In this document: positions 26,935 to 34,954 of the stretch, in pieces
How the letters are laid out: every line of letters starts with the position of its first letter
How positions within the stretch are numbered: the first letter of the stretch is position 1
Source: an uncultured Prochlorococcus sp.
GTDB lineage: Bacteria > Cyanobacteriota > Cyanobacteriia > PCC-6307 > Cyanobiaceae
Assembly (NCBI GenBank): GCA_902536775.1
Contig: CACAYX010000003.1
Span: forward strand, 1 to 62,880
DNA length: 62,880 nt
Direction of reading: 5' to 3'
The notes under the pieces: model-generated
Database searches by the model: none
What the model was told of the DNA's origin: nothing
What the model saw: the letters and a program-made list of their open reading frames with translations, nothing else
Program-made: the position numbers and the translations under genes

Positions 26935-27090
26935 TTATTTTAACTTTCTTGTTCCACCGTAAGTATAATCATTATGTTTAGAAACTAAATTCCAACATTC
27001 TTTACAACAAAAAATCCAGTCTTTATGGATTATCGATTTAACTCTGTAATGAATTTTATCTTTCTGATGACATAAATCACATTTTTTCAA
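26935..27090 (-). CDS. small zinc-finger-like protein, 51 aa
   Basis: TTG start. It begins KKCDLCHQKDKIHYRVKSII and continues HKDWIFCCKECWNLVSKHND. Two Cys-x2-Cys knuckles (CDLC and, in CCKEC, C-x2-C) separated by about 24 residues make a classic four-Cys zinc ribbon. Such small proteins often bind nucleic acid or zinc; the function is unknown. Confidence 0.68.
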   Translation of the reverse strand: MKKCDLCHQKDKIHYRVKSIIHKDWIFCCKECWNLVSKHNDYTYGGTRKLK

Positions 27091-27181
27091 TCATCTTTAA
27101 AATTGCTAAGTTAATTTTAGAGAAAAATTAGTTTGATTTAAAATATTCACGAAAAAAATTTTTTCTTGAGATTATAAAAAT

Positions 27182-27225
27182 GCACTCTTCACATCCTCAA
27201 GCAAAGCAGTGGTTTTGTTGAGTGC
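27182..27225. other. competing hairpins in a GC-richer intergenic island
   Basis: GCACTC (27182-27187) can pair with GAGTGC (27220-27225). Alternatively CTCAA plus CAAA (27196-27205) can pair with TTTG plus TTGAG (27214-27222), with one bulged G. The two folds exclude each other. No T-run follows directly. It could be part of an sRNA or of the leader of the gene at 27433. Confidence 0.3.
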
Positions 27226-27432
27226 GATTATTTTAATTGCCTTATAAAAATTTCTATTTTTTACTTTTAAAGATATTAAGGCGTCTTAACTATTTATATA
27301 AAATTTAATAGACAGTTTATTTATATTTAACTAAATACTTATCTTGATTATACATCTAAACTAGAACTTTAAAAAGAAACTCGCGAATGATATTTAATTA
27401 ATTTTATTATTATTATATTAATTTTTAATATT

Positions 27433-27576
27433 ATGAACATTTATCTATTCTGGATATTATTTTTAGCTTTATGGGCATTAGTACCCTTAATGATTATTAA
27501 AGGTAGAGTAGATGAAGAGCCTAAGATTCAGACTTCACCAAAAGTTAAAGCAAAGAAAAAAGGTTGGTTCAATTAA
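27433..27576 (+). CDS. small membrane protein, 47 aa
   Basis: MNIYLFWILFLALWALVPLM forms one transmembrane helix, followed by a polar tail DEEPKIQTSPKVKAKKKGWF with a strongly basic end. It lies 88 nt before the DUF1543 gene on the same strand. Hydrophobicity and a clean frame support it. Confidence 0.55.
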   Translation: MNIYLFWILFLALWALVPLMIIKGRVDEEPKIQTSPKVKAKKKGWFN

Positions 27577-27664
27577 ATTAATCTATGAATAAGTAAAAAT
27601 AATCTGCAATATAAATCTCGATAATTTAAATTAATTTCTCACTAATAAACTTCATTAAACAAAA

Positions 27665-28249
27665 GTGAAAGAATCAGAAAATATTTTTCTCTATTTAGTA
27701 GTGCTTGGGGGAAGAGTCAAAAAAGCAAATATTGAACTACATGATGTTAGATGGGTTGTTGGATCTAAAATTGAGGATACACACGATACTTTAAGAAAGG
27801 ATTGGTTTGGATCTCCAAAAGGTTTGCATATTGATAGCTATAAAAAAATAAAACATATAGATGGCTATAAGATTAATTTGATAAATTTTGAAAGGGATAA
27901 AATAGATGCAAAGCAATTATTAAAAAAAAATAAGTCCAAAAAACATTTATGGTTTGTCAATATTGGAGGCTATAATCCAACTTCTATGCAAGAAAAACAT
28001 GAGTTTGGATTAGTAGCAGCTTCAAATAAAATAGAGGCAATAAATACAGCTAAATCTAAATGGCTTATTGGCTGTAAAAAGAAGCATAAAGATGATATTG
28101 CTTCTCTGGAAATTTTATTACGTTGTGATGATTGTGAACTAATAAAAAAGATAGGTAATTGGCAAATAGAATTAACTCCAAATAATAATTTTATTGAAGA
28201 AAACAATTATCCTGATTGGTATGGTTACCAAAAAATAGATGGGATATAG
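27665..28249 (+). CDS. DUF1543-family protein
   Basis: 194 residues from a GTG start. It has two related halves. The first begins LYLVVLGGRVKKANIELHDV and contains DVRWVVGSKIEDT. The second begins HLWFVNIGGYNPTSMQEKHE and contains GLVAASNKIEAINTAKSKWL. This tandem pattern of LGGR and GGY blocks is characteristic of DUF1543. Function unknown, probably soluble. A weak hairpin at 28283 follows. Confidence 0.85.
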   Translation: MKESENIFLYLVVLGGRVKKANIELHDVRWVVGSKIEDTHDTLRKDWFGSPKGLHIDSYKKIKHIDGYKINLINFERDKIDAKQLLKKNKSKKHLWFVNIGGYNPTSMQEKHEFGLVAASNKIEAINTAKSKWLIGCKKKHKDDIASLEILLRCDDCELIKKIGNWQIELTPNNNFIEENNYPDWYGYQKIDGI

Positions 28250-28282
28250 AGATCGAAGAATCTAATACCTGAAAAAATACAC

Positions 28283-28311
28283 AAGAATATTAATTACATA
28301 TTAATGTTCTT
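28283..28311. terminator. convergent-gene hairpin
   Basis: AAGAA (28283-28287) and ATTAAT pair with ATTAAT and TTCTT (28300-28311), with one T-G mismatch. It lies between the convergent DUF1543 and LptF/G genes. Flanking T-tracts are poor, so terminator function is tentative. Confidence 0.4.
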
Positions 28312-28317
28312 AGAGTC

Positions 28318-29523
28318 TTAAAAAGAACTTGATTTTCTTAATAAATAAATTCCACCTGCTAAAGAAATTAAGACAGGTAACCAAGCAGCAAAGATTGGAT
28401 TTATTAAACCTTTCACTCCAAATGAACTGAATACAAATGACATTACATAGTAAATTAGTATAAGAATAACGCTCAATCCAAATCCCTGACTTTTAGAGGA
28501 TCTTAAATTAGATTTAGATCCTAAACTGCTACCTATTAATCCAAATACTAAACATGCACAAGGTAGGGTGAATTTTTCTTGAATACGAACTTGAATTCTT
28601 CTTATCTCTTTGATGTTTCCAGTTTTTCTGTATATAGTTTCTGCTTTTAAAGCCTGCTTCAGAGACATTTCATTTGCATCTTTAGGGACTTTTGCTAATT
28701 CCAAAGGACCTTCTACAAAAGGATATGTATATTCTTTAAATTGAATATTTGTAGTTTGCCCACTTGGATCAATAGATAAAATACTGCCTTCGGAAAATAT
28801 CCAAGAAGAGTTTTTTTTATCAAATCTACCTGTTTTTGCCTTTAAGATTTGTTGAAAATCTTGTCTAGAAAAATCTAATAACGTAACTTTTTTCATTAAG
28901 TTTTTTTCATATCGTGAAGCATAGAATATATGCGTAAGGTAATTATTTCTTTTCGTTGTTTTTTGTGTTGTGGAATTTATCCTAGAGCCATATCTTGAAA
29001 ACATAATATTACTTTTACCCTTTTCTTCGCTGAAAGAACCTCCCATTCCTGCTCTTAATGTTGCTTCGGCTAATTTATTACTTGCTGGGACTAAATTATC
29101 ATTAAAGTAAAAAGTTAACCCAGTCATAAATATTGAAAGAGCAATGGCTGGAGAAATAATTCTTGAGGTTTTTATCCCTAAAGATTTCAAAGCTAACAAT
29201 TCTGAATTGTTTGATAATTTTCCATAGGCTAATAATGTAGAAAGCAAAACTGCCATTGGGAATGACAAAACTAAAAAGCTAGGCAAACTAAAAAAAAGAA
29301 CTTTTAAAGCTAAAAATAGAGGTAAACCAAATTCAACAATTTTTCTTATGAGATCAAACATTACCCCAACAGATAATGAAATAATAGTAAATGCAGAAAT
29401 TGCAAATATCATAGGAGGAATTATTTGACCTAATAACCACCTATCTAATAATGGTATTGAATACCAAGGAGCACTGATTTTATTTAAAGCTTTTTTAATT
29501 ACTAGTTGATTTGAAAGTTTCAA
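28318..29523 (-). CDS. LptF/LptG-family lipopolysaccharide export permease
   Basis: 401 residues with the YjgP/YjgQ architecture. Three N-terminal helices (about residues 30-115) contain LDRWLLGQIIPPMIFAISAF and SFLVLSFPMAVLLSTLLAYG. A central periplasmic beta-jellyroll follows (about 130-310), then three C-terminal helices. The family forms the LptF/G pair that feeds LPS to the Lpt bridge. Cyanobacteria often have a single such gene, so F or G cannot be assigned. It stands alone on the minus strand. Confidence 0.88.
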   Translation of the reverse strand: MKLSNQLVIKKALNKISAPWYSIPLLDRWLLGQIIPPMIFAISAFTIISLSVGVMFDLIRKIVEFGLPLFLALKVLFFSLPSFLVLSFPMAVLLSTLLAYGKLSNNSELLALKSLGIKTSRIISPAIALSIFMTGLTFYFNDNLVPASNKLAEATLRAGMGGSFSEEKGKSNIMFSRYGSRINSTTQKTTKRNNYLTHIFYASRYEKNLMKKVTLLDFSRQDFQQILKAKTGRFDKKNSSWIFSEGSILSIDPSGQTTNIQFKEYTYPFVEGPLELAKVPKDANEMSLKQALKAETIYRKTGNIKEIRRIQVRIQEKFTLPCACLVFGLIGSSLGSKSNLRSSKSQGFGLSVILILIYYVMSFVFSSFGVKGLINPIFAAWLPVLISLAGGIYLLRKSSSF

Positions 29524-29697
29524 AAGAAATTTATTTAATTTGTACTGTCTTTTCCCGCATTATAAAATATGAATGATGTATAAACCAAAATAAAATTTCT
29601 ACGAAAAGATAATTTTAATTTACCAATGTTCAAAAAAATAGTTTTTTACTTGCAGTAAAACTAAAAATTTGGTTTCTTAAAAAGAAAGGGGTTAGGA

Positions 29698-29829
29698 ATG
29701 AAAAATAAAACTTTCGTATACGAATGCAATTGCATACACTGCAAACAAAAACTAAATCAAGTTAATAATGCAAAACTATATTGGGACAAATTAATTTCAA
29801 GAAAAAGGTTCGTACAGTTTCTCTCCTAA
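29698..29829 (+). CDS. small Cys-motif protein, 43 aa
   Basis: MKNKTFVYECNCIHCKQKLN then QVNNAKLYWDKLISRKRFVQ. The C-x-C-x2-C cluster (ECNCIHCK) suggests metal binding, followed by a basic helical tail. GGGGTTAGGA precedes the ATG as a ribosome-binding site. Family unknown. Confidence 0.55.
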   Translation: MKNKTFVYECNCIHCKQKLNQVNNAKLYWDKLISRKRFVQFLS

Positions 29830-29953
29830 ATTCTCCAAGGTTTGGAAACTTTATTACGTTAAAGTAGTTTTTAAAAATTTATTATTTTTAGGAAAAAAAA
29901 TATTTTATACGATCTGTATATCTTAAGTATTAAACTTTTTTAGAATAACGATA

Positions 29954-30070
29954 TTATTTAACCTTTTGATTTTTTTTGTAGATTATATTTTCTCGATTTA
30001 ATAGAAAAAGTATAATCAAAATACAAGATGGTATAAAAACAAAATCTAAAGACATATACATTTTGTTCAT
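29954..30070 (-). CDS. small membrane protein, 38 aa
   Basis: MNKMYMSLDFVFIPSCILII, then LFLLNRENIIYKKNQKVK: one hydrophobic helix followed by a basic tail. It has no strong ribosome-binding site. It is one of several isolated one-helix proteins in this region. Confidence 0.42.
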   Translation of the reverse strand: MNKMYMSLDFVFIPSCILIILFLLNRENIIYKKNQKVK

Positions 30071-30192
30071 TCTATTATCTATTTAGCAAATAAATAAATC
30101 TTTGACATTATTTACTTGTCTTCAAGATTTAATTCAATAGTTCAAATAATTATCTGTATACTTTGGTTATTTGCTTGCTCTTAAAATTGAAA

Positions 30193-30327
30193 GAGCCTGC
30201 AAGTATCCCACCGGCAAGCTCATGACGACCTAGTTAATTCAGATTTTTGACTTAACCAGCTAAGCACTTCCTAAATGCTTTAATCATCCTAATAAGTAAA
30301 ATTACTTACCGTGAGTATAAATGCTTA
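30193..30327 (+). other. structured intergenic region upstream of hli
   Basis: Three hairpins lie in 135 nt: GAGC-C-TGC / GCA-A-GCTC (30193-30221); CTTA/TAAG near 30252; and AAGTAA-AA-TTACTT near 30294. A 13/16 match to the palindromic promoter element follows at 30312-30327. No ORF or T-run was seen. It may hold an sRNA or an extended leader for the hli gene at 30514. Confidence 0.35.
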
Positions 30328-30513
30328 TTTTTAAAAATTAATTGGCAGTTTTATAATAAAAAAAGTGATTTTTAAAATGCGACTTGCTAAATTTTTAAAC
30401 ATAAATGTCACATATTGACTCATAATATGAATACTCAGAGGTAAATCATTGGAGATTTTGGTTTACATAAGTTAATATTTGTGTTACTTTAGTTAACAAT
30501 TATTATATTTTCA

Positions 30514-30720
30514 ATGACAAAATCAGGAGTTACTACAGAATCAGGTGGAAGACAGAATATGTTCCCATCAGAAACTAGGCCTTATATTGATGAAACTGTG
30601 TCTTACGATGGATATCCTCAAAATGCAGAAAAAGTAAATGGCAGATGGGCTATGGTTGGTTTCGTTGCGTTATTAGGTGCCTATGTCACAACAGGACAGA
30701 TCATTCCTGGAATTTTTTAG
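30514..30720 (+). CDS. hli: high-light-inducible protein (Hli), 68 aa
   Basis: 68 residues: a polar N-terminal 38 residues, then the single chlorophyll-binding helix with the LHC motif EKVNGRWAMVGFVALLGAYV (Glu, Asn, Arg ligands) and the Prochlorococcus-type end TTGQIIPGIF. Hli proteins dissipate excess excitation at thylakoid photosystems under high light. It stands alone on the plus strand with a long structured upstream region, which may carry its light regulation. Confidence 0.94.
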   Translation: MTKSGVTTESGGRQNMFPSETRPYIDETVSYDGYPQNAEKVNGRWAMVGFVALLGAYVTTGQIIPGIF

Positions 30721-30798
30721 TACCCAAATAACCTTTTTTATAAACTATTTTTTTTCTAGCTAAATTGTTTTTGTTTTTCTGAAAAAAATTTTATATTT

Positions 30799-30960
30799 TT
30801 ACTTTAAATTTGAAAATAAGAAAAACCAAATAAAAGTTATGGCATTTAAGCTGAATATTATCCCTAAAAATATATAAGCAAACTTTTTGCCAATGAATGC
30901 TGTCTCCGGTTCAAGTTTTACTCTCATTATATTGTTGAATTGTTTCGATAAAGATAGCAT
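30799..30960 (-). CDS. small membrane protein, 53 aa
   Basis: MLSLSKQFNNIMRVKLEPET is followed by a helix, FAYIFLGIIFSLNAITFIWF, and a short tail. A second ATG at residue 12 is possible. It lies between the hli genes on the minus strand. Its pattern of N-terminal polar region and one helix is typical of small thylakoid or plasma-membrane proteins. Confidence 0.5.
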   Translation of the reverse strand: MLSLSKQFNNIMRVKLEPETAFIGKKFAYIFLGIIFSLNAITFIWFFLFSNLK

Positions 30961-31106
30961 TATTTAAATACTAAATTTAAGTTTTAAATAAGTAGAATAA
31001 TCAAATTAATATTTAATTCTTTAAAAGTTAGTAAATATTATCATTTCCCTCTCTTGGATTAAATCGTTTTTCGCCAATATAGATTATTAAACTAGAAAAA
31101 TCCATA

Positions 31107-31142
31107 AAAAAGTCTAATTTAATCTTTAAAATTAGACTTTTT
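31107..31142. terminator. bidirectional rho-independent terminator after the hli pair
   Basis: A perfect 14-bp stem, 31107-31120 pairing with 31129-31142, surrounds an 8-nt loop. Its A-rich and T-rich arms give a U-tract in either direction. It lies 17 nt past the stop of the minus-strand hli gene. Confidence 0.85.
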
Positions 31143-31158
31143 ATGAAAAAAAATTAAA

Positions 31159-31299
31159 TTAGATAAAACCTGGAATGATTTGACCTGTAGTTAAGTATGC
31201 TCCAACTAGGGCAACAAAACCCAACATTGCGAATCTGCCGTTAAGCTTTTCAGCAACGATTTTTTCTTTTTCAACTATTTTTGGTTCGTTATTTTTCAT
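31159..31299 (-). CDS. hli: high-light-inducible protein (Hli), 46 aa
   Basis: The longer frame upstream is the shadow of another hli gene; the real start is the ATG at 31299, giving MKNNEPKIVEKEKIVAEKLN. The helix EKLNGRFAMLGFVALVGAYL carries the chlorophyll ligands and is followed by TTGQIIPGFI. The ATG overlaps the previous stop by one base (TAATG), so it is coupled to the 35-aa Hli. The 14-bp hairpin at 31107 ends the transcript. Confidence 0.93.
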   Translation of the reverse strand: MKNNEPKIVEKEKIVAEKLNGRFAMLGFVALVGAYLTTGQIIPGFI

Positions 31300-31406
31300 T
31301 AGAACCAACCTGGAATAATCTGGCCTGTTGTGACATATGCGCCAACTGCTGCAACGAAACCTAACATTGCTGCCCAACCATTAAAACGTTCTGCTTCTGG
31401 AGTCAT
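31299..31406 (-). CDS. hli: high-light-inducible protein (Hli), 35 aa
   Basis: At 35 residues this is among the shortest Hli forms: MTPEAERFNGWAAMLGFVAA then VGAYVTTGQIIPGWF. The motif ERFNGWAAMLGF keeps Glu and Asn, but Trp replaces the usual Arg next to Asn. It is the first gene of a coupled pair with the 46-aa Hli. Confidence 0.93.
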   Translation of the reverse strand: MTPEAERFNGWAAMLGFVAAVGAYVTTGQIIPGWF

Positions 31407-31589
31407 TTTGTATGAGTAATTTGTTAATAAATATAACATAAATATTTAATAATGTAAAGAAAATCAGGGAATATTGCCCACTTTTTTAGAAAAATTCAAA
31501 AGATTGCTACATATATGTGTCGAAATATACCTTATTGGTATTATTATTTTTCTTCTGATTTTTTAAATCTGAGAAAAAAAAAATATAAG

Positions 31590-31693
31590 CTTTTCACCTT
31601 GTTTTTTTAGAGGTATATCCTCATTTAGAGGTAATTTAAATTAATATAAAAATAGGGTCAGCTAGTAGGGATACAGGCTGACTCTTTTTTTTT
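31590..31693 (+). ncRNA. candidate small RNA ending at an orphan terminator
   Basis: A strong rho-independent terminator lies on the plus strand: GGGTCAGC (31655-31662) / GCTGACTC (31677-31684), then nine T. No plus-strand gene precedes it: the nearest upstream gene (hli) runs leftward from 31406. A -10-like TATAAG lies near 31589. A small CCTC/GAGG hairpin and a duplicated TAGAGGTA lie between them. A transcript of roughly 90-100 nt would fit an sRNA. The start is a guess. Confidence 0.45.
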
Positions 31694-31771
31694 GAAATTT
31701 TTAGTTTTTGACTAAAACTATTCTTTAGAAGTCAAATAATTGCTATTAATAAATTAGATATATATGAATTT

Positions 31772-31936
31772 ATGTCATTCGCAACCTACTACATGCATTT
31801 AATTTTTGGAAGGATTCCTTCTCTAATGAATTCTGATTTAATACTTTATATCTTGCCTGCTCTTACAATTTCGATATTATTTTTTAGCCTTAAAATAATG
31901 TTTTTCAAGACTCCTAAATTGAGAAAGGTTAAATAA
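31772..31936 (+). CDS. small membrane protein, 54 aa
   Basis: MSFATYYMHLIFGRIPSLMN, then one long helix SDLILYILPALTISILFFSL and a basic tail FKTPKLRKVK. It lies 51 nt before the DUF938 methyltransferase on the same strand. Hydrophobic pattern and clean frame support it. Confidence 0.5.
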   Translation: MSFATYYMHLIFGRIPSLMNSDLILYILPALTISILFFSLKIMFFKTPKLRKVK

Positions 31937-31987
31937 TCAAGGATTTTAAAATTATTATTTTTACTGAAGCGCCCAATTTTTTTAATT

Positions 31988-32605
31988 TTGGATAATAGAC
32001 TTTTTTTCTCGGCAACTCTAAGAAATAGAGATTGCATTGGTGATGTACTATCCAGAATTATAAAGAAAGGTTCAGTATTGGAAATCGGGAGTGGCAGTGG
32101 TGAACATGGGGTGTTTTTTCAAAAACGATTTCCTGGAATAATTTGGCAAACAAGTGACCCAGAGTTAGTGCATAGAAAAAGTATAATTTCTTGGATTGAG
32201 TATGAAGACCTATCTAAGAAAATGCCCCATCCTCTTGAGATTGATGTAGAAAAAATTCCTTGGAGAATTCCATTGATATTAGCTAATTCTTTGCAAGGAA
32301 TAGTCTCTATAAATATGATTCATGTAGCAAAGTGGTCTTGTACTGTAGCACTCTTTAGAGAGTCAGGAAAATTACTGAATAAGGGTCAGTTTTTGATTTT
32401 GTATGGGCCATTTAAAATTTGTAATAAACATACAAGTGAAAGTAATTATTTTTTCGATAATTCATTAAAAATGCAAAATGATCTTTGGGGTATTAAAAAT
32501 CTTGAGGAAGTTTGTGATGAGAGTAAGAAAAATGGATTTTCTCAAGAGGATATTATTAGTATGCCTGCAAATAATTTTTCAATAATTTACAGAAAAGTTT
32601 CTTGA
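31988..32605 (+). CDS. DUF938-family SAM-dependent methyltransferase
   Basis: 205 residues from a TTG start. The family opening is RLFFSATLRNRDCIGDVL, the SAM-binding motif SVLEIGSGSGEHGVFF, and INMIHVAKW follows the second beta strand. Later FLILYGPFK matches the family. Substrate unknown. TTG is chosen because the conserved block begins immediately after it and the next ATG is too late. Confidence 0.85.
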   Translation: MDNRLFFSATLRNRDCIGDVLSRIIKKGSVLEIGSGSGEHGVFFQKRFPGIIWQTSDPELVHRKSIISWIEYEDLSKKMPHPLEIDVEKIPWRIPLILANSLQGIVSINMIHVAKWSCTVALFRESGKLLNKGQFLILYGPFKICNKHTSESNYFFDNSLKMQNDLWGIKNLEEVCDESKKNGFSQEDIISMPANNFSIIYRKVS

Positions 32606-32656
32606 TAAGGTAAATAGAATTATCAAAAATTAATTAAAATTAAATATATTAGATGA

Positions 32657-32818
32657 TCAACCTGATAGTTTTTTGCTCCATTCTTTATGCTTTTGATCTA
32701 AATCTGAAATTTTTTCGCCTAAACTCAACTGTCTTTCTAATAATTCAACTTTTGTAAGTGTTATTTTTTCCGAATAAAATTTAATAGGTTGCTTACCATG
32801 CAAATTGTCACCACTCAT
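32657..32818 (-). CDS. small soluble protein, 53 aa
   Basis: MSGDNLHGKQPIKFYSEKIT, then LTKVELLERQLSLGEKISDL, ending HKEWSKKLSG. The second half is a clear amphipathic or coiled-coil helix with heptad-like Leu spacing. It converges on the methyltransferase gene. Composition is convincing; the family is unknown. Confidence 0.58.
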   Translation of the reverse strand: MSGDNLHGKQPIKFYSEKITLTKVELLERQLSLGEKISDLDQKHKEWSKKLSG

Positions 32819-32934
32819 AAGATTATTTTATTTAGGTAATTTCTAAGATGAAAAATTTGTTATTGCTAATTCTTTTATATTCTTTTCAGATTTGCGTAAA
32901 TTAATGTGATAAAGAATTGATGCTAATTATATTT

Positions 32935-34101
32935 TTAATCCACCATTTTGTATAAAGATTGCCATATATATCTTCCTCTCTTGATATCTGACTTAACAGC
33001 AACGCAATTGCAAGCAATATTCCATAGAGCTTTGTGTATTGGATCAGGATTAAAAAGATATGCTTTTTTAAAGGCTTTTTTAATTAAGACAGTTGCCTTT
33101 TTTGCATGATAATGAGGGATCGTTGGACATACATGATGAACGACATGGCTCGAACCTATATTATGGTGAAGAAAATTAAGGACTTTACCGTAAGGCCTGT
33201 CAATAGATAGAAATGCCCCTCTCATAAAGGAAAATTCCGTATTTGAAAGATGAGGGACATCAGAATCCGTATGATGAAGCCATGTATAAACTACTAGCCA
33301 ACAATTAACCACTAATAAAGGTCCAAAATAAAGAGCAATTACTGGAAATATTCCACACTTGAGAACTAAATAAACAATGCCTAATAATGTCAAACCTACG
33401 CCAATATCTGATATCCAAACTTTCTTGGCCCATACTGATGGCCATAATGCTTTAGAAAATGGTTTAATTGGCCAAAAATGATTTGAAGTGCCATATTTAA
33501 TACCTCCTGTACTTCCAGTAAGTAAATAAGCAGGCCAGCCAAATATTAGATGTAAAACAAGTTGAAGAATTCCATAATTTTTCTTACCTAAGGAATTTGA
33601 AAAATGTAATTCTTTTTCTCCGCCAACTTTTTCTGTAACTCCGTTCCCTTTAATGACTAAAGGGACGTGAGTTTCCCCATTAGTTATGTTATTTGTGAAT
33701 CGATGATGAACTGCATGAGAACGCTGCCAAGAAAAATAAGGCACCAGAAGTAATGAATGTAGTAAATAACCAGTTACAGATTCCAATGTTTTGTTTTTAG
33801 AGAATGCTCCATGACCGCATTCATGGGCAATTACCCAGAATCCCATTGCAGTGGTACCTGATATTAATGCGTAAATTATCCAAATTGGGATCATTTTTGG
33901 GGTAAATGGAATAGATAACCCTATTGCAACTACTAATGATTGAATGATAGCTGATTGTAAAAGATACCTCAAAGAAGTTTTGGTATTGCACCTAAAGTAG
34001 TGATCTGGGATAACATCCTGAAATTCTTTTATGCTTGGAATATCTTTATCCTTTATTACAAGCGCTTGGCCGTTTAGACCAGAAAATTTTATATTACTCA
34101 A
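32935..34101 (-). CDS. desA: acyl-lipid fatty acid desaturase (DesA-type)
   Basis: 388 residues. The three histidine boxes of membrane desaturases are present: HECGH (residues 93-97), HAVHH (129-133) followed by RFTNN, and HVVHHVCPTIPHYHA near 315 (box HVVHH). About four membrane helices lie between them. The third box followed by CPTIPHYHA is typical of Delta-12 (DesA) enzymes, which act on acyl groups of membrane glycerolipids using ferredoxin. A second, more distant desaturase lies at 35549. Confidence 0.9.
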   Translation of the reverse strand: MSNIKFSGLNGQALVIKDKDIPSIKEFQDVIPDHYFRCNTKTSLRYLLQSAIIQSLVVAIGLSIPFTPKMIPIWIIYALISGTTAMGFWVIAHECGHGAFSKNKTLESVTGYLLHSLLLVPYFSWQRSHAVHHRFTNNITNGETHVPLVIKGNGVTEKVGGEKELHFSNSLGKKNYGILQLVLHLIFGWPAYLLTGSTGGIKYGTSNHFWPIKPFSKALWPSVWAKKVWISDIGVGLTLLGIVYLVLKCGIFPVIALYFGPLLVVNCWLVVYTWLHHTDSDVPHLSNTEFSFMRGAFLSIDRPYGKVLNFLHHNIGSSHVVHHVCPTIPHYHAKKATVLIKKAFKKAYLFNPDPIHKALWNIACNCVAVKSDIKRGRYIWQSLYKMVD

Positions 34102-34209
34102 ATTTTTGTTGGTTAATAATTTTATTAAATAAAAGTGAATTTATATGCTCTATTATCCATCACAGGATCTCAAAATGAAAAGAATTTATAAATTTTTTTC
34201 GATAAATTT

Positions 34210-34341
34210 TTAAAGACCGCGTATATACCTTTTAGGTAAACCAGATTGTTTACGTGGCTTTACCAGGATAGGTAAAACAATAACACCTACTGTAAAAAGA
34301 CAGATTGGAGCAACTACCATCAATATAGACTCTAGAGACAT
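34210..34341 (-). CDS. small membrane protein, 43 aa
   Basis: MSLESILMVVAPICLFTVGV, then IVLPILVKPRKQSGLPKRYI. One membrane helix is followed by a strongly basic tail. It lies upstream of desA on the same strand, about 109 nt before it, so cotranscription is possible. Confidence 0.5.
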   Translation of the reverse strand: MSLESILMVVAPICLFTVGVIVLPILVKPRKQSGLPKRYIRGL

Positions 34342-34530
34342 GAATAATTCTGAATTTATTAATAAATAGCAGGATTTTTTTTTTAAGTCATGCGTATTTA
34401 TATCTATTTTGTGAGAATAGACTCAAAATTTTTATAAATTATTAAGTAAAAAAGAAAAAAAGCTTAAAAAAAAGCAATTTTTTCAAAATGCATCCTATCT
34501 ACTTAATAATTATTTAAATAGTGATTAGTT

Positions 34531-34671
34531 ATGGATCAAGAAAAAAATTGGATGCTTATGACTTATTATTGTCCAACTCATGGTGATTCAGGATTAGTAA
34601 AACCGATTCAACTAACAAAAAAAGAAATTAGTAAAAAATTCTTAAAAAAAGGTAGGAGTTCTAAAAATTAA
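34531..34671 (+). CDS. small basic protein, 46 aa
   Basis: MDQEKNWMLMTYYCPTHGDS, then GLVKPIQLTKKEISKKFLKK. The Tyr-Cys-Pro-x-His block (YCPTHG) followed by a Lys-rich helix suggests a possible metal site, but only one Cys is present. Moderately convincing frame in an AT-rich gap. Confidence 0.5.
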   Translation: MDQEKNWMLMTYYCPTHGDSGLVKPIQLTKKEISKKFLKKGRSSKN

Positions 34672-34801
34672 TTTTTAGAATAAAACTACAGTTTTATGAA
34701 AATGTTCTAAATTGATTGAAATCTGATTAATTAAAATCCAAAAAAAATCCCATAAGCTTATTTTTTATAAGCAGTATTAGATATAAATTGAAAAACATAT
34801 C

Positions 34802-34954
34802 TTAATTTGTATCAGAATCGCATGTTAATTCACATTGATTAAGATCATGTGATGATATCTTTTCTAAAATTCTTAACATATCAATTTCGGAAAGCTCTCC
34901 ATTCGAATTCCATTTTAAAGTTGTTTTCCTTTGAGGTGAATTTTTTTTATTCAT
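34802..34954 (-). CDS. small soluble protein, 50 aa
   Basis: MNKKNSPQRKTTLKWNSNGE then LSEIDMLRILEKISSHDLNQ, ending CELTCDSDTN. The start overlaps the end of the Cys-motif gene upstream by 8 nt, so the two are coupled. It has one Cys-x3-Cys at the C-terminus, matching the Cys theme of its partner. Confidence 0.55.
   Translation of the reverse strand: MNKKNSPQRKTTLKWNSNGELSEIDMLRILEKISSHDLNQCELTCDSDTN

Noticed and set aside
26825-26945. Minus-strand frame reading NSYAKNNQTTIGIEILK
   Set aside because: Protein-like composition but no start codon and no ribosome-binding site; too little to call.
27182-27200. Yfr1-type sRNA motif (ACTCCTCACAC)
   Set aside because: The sequence CACTCTTCACATCC differs at several positions of the invariant core; not a Yfr1 copy.
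31846-32037. 63-aa minus-strand ORF
   Set aside because: Antisense to the 54-aa gene at 31772 and the start of the DUF938 gene; no start signal.
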